Shown piece after piece: positions 29,515-40,107 of a stretch of DNA of 43,148 nt. Both the position numbers and the translations under genes were made by a program. The DNA lies in contig JAJZPO010000017.1 of NCBI GenBank assembly GCA_021811155.1, positions 1 to 43,148 of the forward strand, written 5' to 3'. The notes under the pieces are model-generated. The model ran no database searches and was not told the DNA's origin. It saw only the letters and a program-made list of their open reading frames with translations. Within the stretch, counting starts at the first letter, position 1; each line of letters starts with the position of its first letter. The DNA comes from Bacillota bacterium. GTDB lineage: Bacteria; Bacillota; Desulfitobacteriia; Desulfitobacteriales; JAJXUE01.

Positions 29515-29973
29515 ATGAGCGAAGGGAAAGAGAGCAACCTGCCAAGAAGGCGGTTCCTGAAACTAGGGGTTGGGGCTGTTGGCGGCGCTTTAGGGTTAGG
29601 CTACCTGGGGTTGACAGGCGATTTTTTAAGACCCCCTTCGGAGCTCAGCAAGCCGCTGCAAGTAGTCGGAAAAATCGGTGACTTCAGCGTTGCCAGCCCC
29701 ACCCTGGTAGCATACCAGAGCAGCGGCGGCAGTGAAGGGGTCTATGTTACTAATCTGGGAGATGGCGGCTGGCTGGCCCTGGACTTTCACTGCACCCATT
29801 TGCAGTGCCCTGTAGACTGGTATGATGCGACCAAGCAGTACATATGTCCCTGTCACGGCGGAACTTACGACATCAATGGCAATGTCCTGGGGGGACCCCC
29901 GCCCCACCCGCTTCCCCGGCGGGTTATCAAGATCGAGGGTGATTCGGTGCTCGTCGGCGGGAGGTTGGTCTGA
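29515..29973 (+). CDS. qcrA: Rieske 2Fe-2S protein of menaquinol-cytochrome c reductase
   Basis: RRRFLKLGVGAVGGALGLGYL Tat-like N-terminus; CTHLQCPVDWYDATKQYICPCHGGTYD. Confidence 0.93.
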   Translation: MSEGKESNLPRRRFLKLGVGAVGGALGLGYLGLTGDFLRPPSELSKPLQVVGKIGDFSVASPTLVAYQSSGGSEGVYVTNLGDGGWLALDFHCTHLQCPVDWYDATKQYICPCHGGTYDINGNVLGGPPPHPLPRRVIKIEGDSVLVGGRLV

Positions 29974-31319
29974 TGAAATGGCTGGATGAAAGACTCGGTC
30001 TCAGTGAATTAATGGCTGGCATTTTTGAGCATCCGGTACACAAAAAGAGCAATTTTCTTGATTATCTCGGCTTTGCCACTCTGTACGTCTTCATCAATCA
30101 GGCAGTGACAGGCATGCTGTTAGCCACAGTGTATAAACCGTCATCCACCGAGGCCTGGGCAAGCATCAAGGCCTTACAGGCTTCAGCAGTCGGCGGCTAT
30201 GTCCGGTCTCTGCACTCCTGGGGCGCCAATTTCATGGTGGTGTTGGTGGTCCTGCACCTGCTGCGGGTCTACTATGAAGGAGCATATAAGAAACCAAGGG
30301 AATTGACCTGGATAGCTGGGGGCATCCTTTTGCTGGGAACTCTGGGCCTGGCCTTCACCGGTTATCTCCTGCCATGGGATCAGGAAGGGTATTGGGCCAC
30401 CACCGTGGGAACAGCTATGGCTGAATACGTCCCGGGGATTGGTGATTATGTCGTTCGTGTTCTGCGCAACGGCGCCCAAGTCACCGGAGATACTCTGACG
30501 CGATTTTACTCAGTGCACATGCTGCTTTTGCCGGTTGTGGTGCTTTTCGCGTTCATGGTCCATTTCTTCTTTGTGCTGAGACAGGGAATGTCCTCCACTG
30601 ATGCACTGCTTGCGGCAAAGCAGCAGGGAAAAAATATTGAATCCATGTCCATCCCTTTTTGGCCCAACGTCGCCTTTCGCATGATTCTTCTTGTCCTGGT
30701 TACAGCTGCAGCTTTATGGGTTTTAGCCGGGGTATTTCCCAAAGGTCTTGGTGATGCCGCCGACCCTTTGAATAAGAATAAATTCATCCCGCAACCGGCC
30801 TGGTATTTTTTCGGAGTGTATCAGCTGCTCAAGTATTTTCCCGGTAAACTTGATATTGCTGCCATGGTCGGAGTGCCTTTGGTGGGCTTGATAGCCCTCT
30901 TTGCCCTGCCGCGGATTGACCGCAATCCTAGCCGTCTGCCGCAAAAGCGCCCTATTGCCCTGGCCATCGGAGTAGTTCTCAGCGCAGGTATGGTGTTCCT
31001 GACTTACCAGGGGTATAAGTCAGTGCCCAAGCCTCTGCCAACCAATATGGTTTCCCATCCCAGCTACGCCAGGAACATCAACCCCATATTCCAGAGCAAG
31101 TGCGTTGCCTGCCACGGTCAGTCAGGCGGATACAGTCTGGAAACCTATACAGGCGCAATTCAAAAGAATATAGCGCCAGGCAACCCGGACGCTTCAAAGA
31201 TCATTCAACGCCTTGAGGGGAAACTGCAGCCCCAAATGCCGCTTGGCCAGGAACCCCTGACCAAGGACCAGATCCAGACCATCAAGAACTGGATCCAGGA
31301 CGGAGCCCCCAACAACTGA
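29973..31319 (+). CDS. Cytochrome b (b6 plus subunit IV) fused to a C-terminal monohaem cytochrome c domain
   Basis: RSLHSWGANFMVVLVVLHLLR, GYLLPWDQEGYWATTVGT, SVHMLLLPVVVLFAFMVHFF; C-terminal CVACHGQ. Confidence 0.92.
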   Translation: MKWLDERLGLSELMAGIFEHPVHKKSNFLDYLGFATLYVFINQAVTGMLLATVYKPSSTEAWASIKALQASAVGGYVRSLHSWGANFMVVLVVLHLLRVYYEGAYKKPRELTWIAGGILLLGTLGLAFTGYLLPWDQEGYWATTVGTAMAEYVPGIGDYVVRVLRNGAQVTGDTLTRFYSVHMLLLPVVVLFAFMVHFFFVLRQGMSSTDALLAAKQQGKNIESMSIPFWPNVAFRMILLVLVTAAALWVLAGVFPKGLGDAADPLNKNKFIPQPAWYFFGVYQLLKYFPGKLDIAAMVGVPLVGLIALFALPRIDRNPSRLPQKRPIALAIGVVLSAGMVFLTYQGYKSVPKPLPTNMVSHPSYARNINPIFQSKCVACHGQSGGYSLETYTGAIQKNIAPGNPDASKIIQRLEGKLQPQMPLGQEPLTKDQIQTIKNWIQDGAPNN

Positions 31320-31323
31320 GTAA

Positions 31324-31370
31324 GAGGCCATCGACATTCACTTATCGATGGCCTCCCTTTGTTTGCTCCT
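31324..31370 (+). terminator. Intrinsic terminator of the qcr operon
   Basis: GAGGCCATCGA/TCGATGGCCTC then CCTTTGTTT. Confidence 0.82.
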
Positions 31371-31436
31371 CCAGCCTGGTCCATTGGCTGCATGTTCCGG
31401 CCAGTTGAGGCGCATACTTGGCATCAGAAGTTTGCC

Positions 31437-31907
31437 CTACTTGGCAACACTCAGTTGATCTTTTTTGTGGTCTTCACTCCTCTTGGTCCAGTGGTTGCAA
31501 GTGCCGCCCAGTTCCTCTACATATTGGGCAGTGATTTCTTCTTCACTCTTTCCTCGCTGCTGGATTCTGTAATTTGTCGTAACCAGAGCCTTAACCATAT
31601 CGAGGGCCAGATCCGCCAGGTGGGTGCAGCCGTGCGCATGTCCGACTGCGTTTTGGACGGCTTTGCGCGCCCCCGGACCTATCTTTATCCCTACCAGCTT
31701 TCTATCCTCAGCCTGGGCCTCAGCGCAGTAAGGGTGGGGAATCCTGACCATGTCCGCTTTGGCTTTTACAATCTCCAATGTATCTTTGCTAACGTGTAAG
31801 GTCAGGCAAATCTCGTGTACGGTATCGATAAAGGTGCCTCTTGCAACCAGCATCCCGTCTTCGCTTTCATCCACGCTGCAGGATTTTGTGCGGTTAAAAA
31901 TGATCAT
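31437..31907 (-). CDS. DUF2889 family protein
   Basis: GTFIDTVHEICLTLHVSKDTLEIVKAKADMVRIPHPYC...GCTHLADLALDMVKAL; RBS aaggagg. Confidence 0.8.
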   Translation of the reverse strand: MIIFNRTKSCSVDESEDGMLVARGTFIDTVHEICLTLHVSKDTLEIVKAKADMVRIPHPYCAEAQAEDRKLVGIKIGPGARKAVQNAVGHAHGCTHLADLALDMVKALVTTNYRIQQRGKSEEEITAQYVEELGGTCNHWTKRSEDHKKDQLSVAK

Positions 31908-32111
31908 CTTTTACCTCCTTGTTCTGCCAGGTCAATTAGTCTTTCAGCGCTATTAATCCCCATTATATATAAGCCGGCCGTATTTAAGTGCTTAAATATT
32001 TGTCCTGTTTTTCTCTGACCATTTTCTTCCCCCTCAAAGTTAGTCTAACCTCGAAGTGGTTCCTGATTTCTTTCGAAAATAAAAATATTTCGCGAAAAAT
32101 CCCAAATACCC

Positions 32112-32278
32112 TGCAAACGGTCCGAAAAACAAGAAATACGCGCTTCGTTTTTCCTCTGCGCGCGCATTTCCCTGCCGAGGCTGAGACATGCTCTTCTAGT
32201 GAGTTTGCGCAATCCGTCGCAGCACCGTGTTCGAATATACTCGGCTAAAGTTGCCGAGTATAAACTTTTCTTAGGCAT
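32112..32278. repeat. Structured intergenic element, copy 3 (internally deleted)
   Basis: Hairpin 1 32133-32143/32160-32170 (GAAATACGCGC/GCGCGCATTTC); left arm only of hairpin 2; remnant of hairpin 3; hairpin 4 TATACTCGGC-taaagtt-GCCGAGTATA. Confidence 0.92.
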
Positions 32279-32315
32279 AAAAATAGCCGCATCGCAACGG
32301 CTATCAAACTCAGAA

Positions 32316-32675
32316 TTAATTTCCCTGCAGGATCCCATCAGTCCGCAAGGTTGAGCGCAGTTCGTTGGCAGCTTTCCAGGATTCCGAATTTGCAGTATCC
32401 AAAGGGAGAATCCTGCGCTGGCCCTCAGTCCAAAACGCCAGGGGTTCACGGCTTGCTTCATCCAAAATGAGGTACACATCCGTATTTACCAAGCGGGTGT
32501 TATCATCATCCCGGATCAAGGCCCCGGCTGCCTGGGAGGCAAACCACCTGTCCACCTCCCCCGGTCTGTATCCTTCCGCCTTCAGCATTATCCTCAGTTG
32601 GCTGTATGTGGGGAATGAACCGGTCCCCAGTTTGCCAATTAACTCCGAAATCCTTTCACCCAGTGGTTTGGCCAC
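32316..32675 (-). CDS. Hypothetical protein
   Basis: Intact ORF with plausible amino-acid composition; no family recognised. Confidence 0.55.
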   Translation of the reverse strand: MAKPLGERISELIGKLGTGSFPTYSQLRIMLKAEGYRPGEVDRWFASQAAGALIRDDDNTRLVNTDVYLILDEASREPLAFWTEGQRRILPLDTANSESWKAANELRSTLRTDGILQGN

Positions 32676-32895
32676 TTTTTGTCCTCCCCCAAATTTGTCT
32701 TACTAATAGATTTACCAACCTCTTAGTTTTTTAATCTTTGAGCGTGTTTTGCGTTTTTAAGCCCGAACTAAAATAACAATATCTTTTCTTTTGGCAAAAT
32801 CGGGCTTGGCAACCTTTAAAGTCCTAGGATATTGCTCCGAATATTACATATTCTATAAACGCAGAGCCCATTATTATTCAAGGAGGAATAAGCCT

Positions 32896-33093
32896 ATGCC
32901 TGGTGAACGTAACACAAATCAACCCGCAGTACCCGGTGCAGGAAGGGCCCTGGATCAATTCAAATGGGAAATCGCCACCGAACTTGGTGTCTCCTTGGGT
33001 GGCGACCGCACCAGCCGTGACAACGGCCGGGTTGGCGGCCAAATGACCAAACGCATGATTCAATTGGCTGAGAGCCAATTATCCGGACGCTAA
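32896..33093 (+). CDS. Alpha/beta-type small acid-soluble spore protein
   Basis: ALDQFKWEIATELGVSLGGDRTSRDNGRVGGQMTKRMIQLAESQL; RBS aaggaggaa. Confidence 0.95.
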   Translation: MPGERNTNQPAVPGAGRALDQFKWEIATELGVSLGGDRTSRDNGRVGGQMTKRMIQLAESQLSGR

Positions 33094-33102
33094 GTCTCCA
33101 CA

Positions 33103-33137
33103 AAATGACCACAGGCAACCGTGGTCATTTTTATTTT
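33103..33137 (+). terminator. Intrinsic terminator of the SASP gene
   Basis: AAATGACCAC-aggcaacc-GTGGTCATTT then TTATTTTT. Confidence 0.9.
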
Positions 33138-33205
33138 TCAGAGCGTGAAAAAACAGCAGGAAAACAATTTTCCTGCTGTTGCCTTGTCTCTTTTATTGCT
33201 GGAAC

Positions 33206-34213
33206 CTAAATTTGCCGGGTCATAAACTGTACGGCGATACTCACAACAGCCACTACAAACCAGACCAGCAGGCCGAGAAATATTGGCTTCACTCCGGTCT
33301 TGAGCATCTTGCGAAAATCTGCGACCAGGCCTACGGCCACAAGGGCCATCACGATCATGAACTTGCCCAGTTGGTTCAGGTAATTGACGGCCTGGCCCTG
33401 CAGTAGCCCCAAAGTGTTTAACAAGGATGCAACCAGGAACCAGACAATGAACCAGGGGAATATTTTTTTGAAGCTGTAATTAACCCCCTGGTCCTGCGCA
33501 GCGTCCCGCTTTTTCCTGGTCGCCACCGTCAGTGCGAATACCAGTGATATTGGGATAATCATTGTTGTTCTTGTCAATTTGACAATGGTTGCATAAGCCC
33601 CCGCCTGGGTGCTGTAAGCATAACCCGCTGCCACCACGGACGAAGTGTCATTGATTGCCGTCCCTGCCCATAGGCCAAAGGCTTGATTGGATAAGCCGAG
33701 CAGATGGCCGAGGGGAGGAAAGATCAGTACAGCTATCACGTTAAATAAAAAAACTGTAGAAATGGCATAGGCAACTTCAGTCTCTTCTGCCTCTATGATT
33801 GGCGATACTGCCGCAATGGCAGAACCCCCACAGATTGCCGTCCCTACCCCAATCAAACTGGTCAGTCTGGCAGGTACCCGCATTATTTTCCCTAATCCAT
33901 AGGCTGCGGTGAAGGCGAAAGACAGGGTTAAGGCCATTACATACAGAGAGTTTACACCGGTTTTCCACACCTGCCCCAGACTCAACCCTCCGCCGAGTAC
34001 GATTATCGCCCATTGCAGGATTTTCTTTGAGGTAAAGCCCACTCCTTTAAGGGTGCTGACAGGTTTGCCTATGCTGTTATTGATTAACATCCCCAAAAAA
34101 ATGCCAAAAACAGGGCCCCCGATCAAGGGAAAAATGTTGCCAAGCCATGTGGCGACTACCGCCAGTACCAAAGCCAGGAACAACCCTGGTCCGTTTTCAC
34201 GCAGCCACCTCAT
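33206..34213 (-). CDS. YeiH-family putative sulfate exporter
   Basis: GPVFGIFLGMLINN, GVGTAICGGSAIAAVSPIIEAEETEVAYAIS, WAGTAINDTSSVVAAGYAYS; start 34213. Confidence 0.9.
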   Translation of the reverse strand: MRWLRENGPGLFLALVLAVVATWLGNIFPLIGGPVFGIFLGMLINNSIGKPVSTLKGVGFTSKKILQWAIIVLGGGLSLGQVWKTGVNSLYVMALTLSFAFTAAYGLGKIMRVPARLTSLIGVGTAICGGSAIAAVSPIIEAEETEVAYAISTVFLFNVIAVLIFPPLGHLLGLSNQAFGLWAGTAINDTSSVVAAGYAYSTQAGAYATIVKLTRTTMIIPISLVFALTVATRKKRDAAQDQGVNYSFKKIFPWFIVWFLVASLLNTLGLLQGQAVNYLNQLGKFMIVMALVAVGLVADFRKMLKTGVKPIFLGLLVWFVVAVVSIAVQFMTRQI

Positions 34214-34307
34214 GTTCTCATCTCCATTGCTGTTTCGTGTCCTGCTTATGCACAAAAAGCAGCACCAACTACGGTGCTGAACAAAAACGGTAAGTAAGGC
34301 AGAGGTA

Positions 34308-34394
34308 TTCAGAACTCAGAAGACAGAATTCAGAATGCTTCGAGTCAATAACCGCTTTCTCATTCTGACTCCTGAATTCTGAGTTCTGAGTTCC
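34308..34394. repeat. Heptamer-type repeat locus C (imperfect ~30-bp inverted repeat)
   Basis: ttcagaactcagaagacagaattcagaatg ... cattctgactcctgaattctgagttctgag. Confidence 0.75.
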
Positions 34395-34441
34395 CAACCC
34401 TCTAAAATGCTATAATACTCTGCATCTGTTCTGGCAAGCTG

Positions 34442-34771
34442 CTACTGTAAAGTGATATTTTTCCCCGGAGGGGCAATAGCTGCTGCCAGGCTCTCAATGG
34501 AAAACTCGTTAACAGCTTTAACAGGTTTGCCCTGCTTAAAGATTACAATGATCGGACTTTCATCCTCACCGATTCCGTACTCGCCGGGAATTTCCTGACC
34601 ACTGATGTCCATGGTTGCAGATGATACGTTCCCATGCCCTTCAACGAACTTCTCCATAACTTCAAACATTTCATCCTTGTTAGCCGCCCCTGGGTGATAG
34701 AATCCGATCGCGGAGTAGAAACTTCCATTTATGAAGTTTTCAAAGCTCGCGTCGTCCAACTTTTTTAGCAA
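34442..34771 (-). CDS. Thioredoxin-fold protein lacking the CxxC active site
   Basis: YSAIGFYHPGAANKDEMFEVMEKF...SPIIVIFKQGKPVKAVNEF; HPGA at the usual CxxC position; TTG start after GGGGAGGGG. Confidence 0.65.
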   Translation of the reverse strand: MLKKLDDASFENFINGSFYSAIGFYHPGAANKDEMFEVMEKFVEGHGNVSSATMDISGQEIPGEYGIGEDESPIIVIFKQGKPVKAVNEFSIESLAAAIAPPGKNITLQ

Positions 34772-34850
34772 AGTGACCCCTCCCCTCAGTATAACTAATT
34801 TCTCTGCTTGCCTTCAGATTATACCTTTTCCCCCGGCATGTCAAGAGTTT

Positions 34851-34876
34851 GGTATACCCTTTGGAATACGGTATAC
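34851..34876. promoter_or_regulatory. GTATAC site pair upstream of the thioredoxin-like gene
   Basis: GGTATACCctttggaatacGGTATACAT, about 80 bp upstream of the gene start at 34771. Confidence 0.5.
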
Positions 34877-35142
34877 ATATATCTTGTTTTGGAGAAACAA
34901 TTCGCCCATCTGTTTGTAAGCCTTCCCCAGGCGCAGGTAATGTTCCACGATCTGGGCGTTAAGCTCTCTGTACTGGGCGGGCACCCGTGGCAGCGCATCA
35001 GCTTGCCCCTGGGCCTCTACAATCTGGCCAGGAGACACATAGCGGTTATCCCCTATCCGTACCTCATTGCTGATGCTGGCATGATGCATAATTACACAGT
35101 TAGCTCCTATGTGCCCGCCGTAAATAGAAACACGGTGCTCAA

Positions 35143-35171
35143 GTATACCGGTATACCTGTACTTGGTATAC
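35143..35171. promoter_or_regulatory. Cluster of three GTATAC sites
   Basis: aaGTATACcgGTATACctgtacttgGTATACc. Confidence 0.5.
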
Positions 35172-35251
35172 CATTTTCCTATTGCGTGAAGTGTAAGTCC
35201 GTGGTATAATCAGTCCAATGGCAGCGATAAGCGGGCGAAAAAATCAAAAAG

Positions 35252-35295
35252 GTGGGCGGATGTCGCATCTGTTGACTGATTACGACTCCGCCCAC
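35252..35295 (-). terminator. Intrinsic terminator of the MFS gene
   Basis: GTGGGCGGAGTCG...CGACATCCGCCCAC then CTTTTTGATTTTTT on the minus strand. Confidence 0.82.
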
Positions 35296-35393
35296 ATGCC
35301 GACCTGAATAACGTTGACCAGCGGTCACAAAAATACTTCCCTACACGTTCCGCACTGGGTTACTTGCCGGGTAACCGTAGAGCGAACGACGCT

Positions 35394-36668
35394 TTAAACG
35401 ACGTGAGAAGTTCCTTGTACACTGACTACCGTATCTACGGGTTTTGGCAGGCGCTTAACGACCAAGGCGCCCAAAGCAGCAGCAAAGGCCAATACGCCCG
35501 AAGCAACAAAGACTGTAGTCCACCCGAATGATGATACCAAGTAGGATGCGACCACACCTCCTAGGAGGCCCCCGATTCCTTTAGCGCTGTACAGCAGGCC
35601 ATAGTTGCTGGCTGCATAAGTTGTGCCAAACCTGTCAGCGTTGAGGGACGGGAAGAGTGAGAACATTTCACCCCAAGTTAACATCATTAAGAACATGATT
35701 ATAACATACCCGTTGCCCGACTTGCCAAGGAATGGGAACAGCGCCGTAAAGATGGCATTCAAAGTGAAAACCACGAACATTGTGTTTTCCCGGCCGAACT
35801 TGTCAGAAATCCAGCCCCACCCTACCCGGCCAAAGCCGTTGCCGAAACGGTCTGCAGTGACACCGGCAATTACGAAGGCCGAAGCTACGCCAACATCCTT
35901 GGCGAAGGGTTTCGCATTGGCGGTAAGCAGCAAGCCGCCTACGGTCATGGCAAGGAACATTAAATAGAGCAGGTAAAACTGGGGAGTACGCAAGACCTCC
36001 CACGGTTTAAGTCCACGCTTCTCGCCTTCAGCCTCCTTGGCTGCATGAGAGGCGTGTTTCTGTTGCCCAGGGGGATAACGCAAGATCTGGGCTACAATCA
36101 AAACCACTACTCCTTGAAATATGCCGGTGTACAAAAATGCCGATTGGTACCCCGAAGTTTTTAATAGATTGCCGATGATGGGAATAAACGGGGCCGATCC
36201 CGCTCCAAAGCCGGCAGCGATAAGGCCCGCCGCCAACCCCCGCTTATCCCCAAACCAGCGTATAGCTACAGCGATACTGCCGCCGTAGATAAACCCGGCA
36301 CCCAATCCGGATAGGGCATAGAAGAAGTAGAGACCACTGAGGGAATGTACCAGTCCCATTGAACTCCAACCGATACCAACCAATACCCCTGCAATGGTAA
36401 AGAACAGTCTTGGTCCGAACTTGTCAAGCAGATAGCCTTCTACCGGTTGCGCAAAGGTCTCAAACCAAATAAACAGAGAGAATCCCAGCTGAACGGCGCC
36501 CAACGAGGCATTAAAAGCCTTTTGAACGCTGGGCACAAACAAGGTCCAGGCGTATTGTAAGTTGGCGATCATTACCATGGCTATGACTGCAGATATCAGT
36601 TGGACCCAACGGTTGCCAAAAAACGGTCCGTAGACTTCTTTGGCATTGACTTTTTGTTGGTCATTCAT
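35394..36668 (-). CDS. MFS transporter, oxalate/formate antiporter (OxlT-like) family
   Basis: 12-TM MFS; NLQYAWTLFVPSVQKAF, FEGYLLDKFGPR-type motif (VEGYLLDKFGPRLFF), YFFYALSGLGAGFIYGGSIAVAIRWFGDKRGLAAGLIAAGFG. Confidence 0.82.
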   Translation of the reverse strand: MNDQQKVNAKEVYGPFFGNRWVQLISAVIAMVMIANLQYAWTLFVPSVQKAFNASLGAVQLGFSLFIWFETFAQPVEGYLLDKFGPRLFFTIAGVLVGIGWSSMGLVHSLSGLYFFYALSGLGAGFIYGGSIAVAIRWFGDKRGLAAGLIAAGFGAGSAPFIPIIGNLLKTSGYQSAFLYTGIFQGVVVLIVAQILRYPPGQQKHASHAAKEAEGEKRGLKPWEVLRTPQFYLLYLMFLAMTVGGLLLTANAKPFAKDVGVASAFVIAGVTADRFGNGFGRVGWGWISDKFGRENTMFVVFTLNAIFTALFPFLGKSGNGYVIIMFLMMLTWGEMFSLFPSLNADRFGTTYAASNYGLLYSAKGIGGLLGGVVASYLVSSFGWTTVFVASGVLAFAAALGALVVKRLPKPVDTVVSVQGTSHVV

Positions 36669-36817
36669 GACCTAACCTCCTCCTTCTGCTCATATTTGCC
36701 AGGTTGCTCGACAAACTATCTCAATAAGCCTCACCTCCTTTAATTCTAGCAGCATGAGCTTTACCCTTTCTGAATATTCTGTCAAATAACAACACGTGTC
36801 GCATTTGGAATAAAATA

Positions 36818-36853
36818 GCATCCCCGGGCCGCTTTGGATGAGACCCGGGGTGC
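36818..36853 (-). terminator. Hairpin between the oxidoreductase operon and the MFS gene
   Basis: CCCCGGG/CCCGGGG stem, minus strand followed by TATTTTATT. Confidence 0.7.
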
Positions 36854-36917
36854 GAATAAACTGCAATCATTGTTATGACTAAGTGCAATTTGGCTATAAA
36901 GATTTGGATGTCTTTTA

Positions 36918-39067
<2,150 letters not shown>

Positions 39068-39088
39068 TGCTCATTTCACCTCCTGTAA

Positions 39089-39376
39089 TTAGTCCTCGAA
39101 ATCTAACTCAGGCGCCAGGCTGATGGCGCCTACCGGGCAAACCTCGTTGCAAATACCGCATCCTTTGCAGTATTTCAGGTTAAAACTTACAACATCAGCA
39201 TTTTGGTTAACAGATGAATCAGGGCAGCTGATCCAGCAGATCAGGCAATTTGTGCATTTATCTGCGTCCAAAACAGGCCGACGGGTCCGCCAGTTACCGG
39301 TAATCATCCCCTCGTTTTCGGTTTTGGGGGATGGCACAGTCCCGGCAAAAGGCACTTCCTTAACGGGTACGCTCAC
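39089..39376 (-). CDS. 2-oxoacid:ferredoxin oxidoreductase delta (2x4Fe-4S ferredoxin) subunit
   Basis: CTNCLICWISCP and CKGCGICNEVCPVGAI. Confidence 0.9.
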   Translation of the reverse strand: MSVPVKEVPFAGTVPSPKTENEGMITGNWRTRRPVLDADKCTNCLICWISCPDSSVNQNADVVSFNLKYCKGCGICNEVCPVGAISLAPELDFED

Positions 39377-39411
39377 TTTCCTGCACCTCCTGAAATGATA
39401 TTCGGCAGCAA

Positions 39412-40056
39412 TTAGCCGGCATTTACCAGGGTCTTAACATCAACAACCTGGGCCTTTTCAAAGGCTTTTTTGGCTGCATTTTTATTCTCCACAATCTTGA
39501 GCAAGCTCTCGAACTGTACGATACCGGTAGCTTTGACGATGGCCGCGGCCAGGGCAGCGCCCATGCCTTTGCCGATACCGGAAGCGTCAGTGGCGCCTTC
39601 TGCACCGGACAGGGTGATGATGGACTTGGCCAAAGAATTGGCATCAACGGTTACAATGCTTGCCAGGTTCTCAGTGCCTTTTTTAATGAACTTGAACAGG
39701 TACTCTGCAGGCCGCTTGGTATTGATCACCAGAACCGCCCCAGGCTTAATCCCCGCCAGGATATCAACGCCCTTTACCAGAGTTTCCTCAGTCAGGGCTA
39801 CGATGTCCGGAGTCTCGTTTTCATACACATACTTGGACTCGATTTCCTGATCGCTGATTTTCCCGTAGGCACGTACAGGGACATAAATGCGATCCGGCAG
39901 GTCCACATAGTTTTCCCAGGCTTGTACGAATTTGCCTTCCAAGGCGGCGGCCTCGGTAACTGCGACTACAACGTCCCGGGCTTCCTTGTTTTCATACACT
40001 CCCCTGGCCCACACTGTGATTTGCTTCAGACCTGGTTCTTCAAACAGATTAGTCAC
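39412..40056 (-). CDS. 2-oxoacid:ferredoxin oxidoreductase gamma subunit
   Basis: Gamma-subunit fold; VVAVTEAAALEGKFVQAWENYVDLPDRIYVPVRAYGKIS; operon context. Confidence 0.87.
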   Translation of the reverse strand: MTNLFEEPGLKQITVWARGVYENKEARDVVVAVTEAAALEGKFVQAWENYVDLPDRIYVPVRAYGKISDQEIESKYVYENETPDIVALTEETLVKGVDILAGIKPGAVLVINTKRPAEYLFKFIKKGTENLASIVTVDANSLAKSIITLSGAEGATDASGIGKGMGAALAAAIVKATGIVQFESLLKIVENKNAAKKAFEKAQVVDVKTLVNAG

Positions 40057-40107
40057 CTTGTTATTGCCTCCTCTCTTTAATAGCTGGCACTGTAAAATGG
40101 TACCTTT

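Larger units (their letters stand above)
34841..35194 (-). pseudogene. 5'-truncated gamma-carbonic-anhydrase-like hexapeptide-repeat protein
   Basis: Minus-strand reading EHRVSIYGGHIGANCVIMHHASISNEVRIGDNRYVSPGQIVEAQGQADALPRVPAQYRELNAQIVEHYLRLGKAY matches the last coils and C-terminal helix of this family; the N-terminal coils are absent. Confidence 0.55.

Noticed and set aside
26120-32248. Plus-strand ORFs 26120-26533, 28368-28640 and 31988-32248 sharing peptides such as ARFVFPQRAHFPAEAET and a DILG/NILG end
   Set aside because: They are read-throughs of the repeated hairpin element; copy 3 changes frame across its deletion, and substitutions preserve base pairing rather than protein sequence
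34808-35209. 133-aa plus-strand ORF
   Set aside because: Antisense to the hexapeptide-protein remnant, which has clear protein-level similarity
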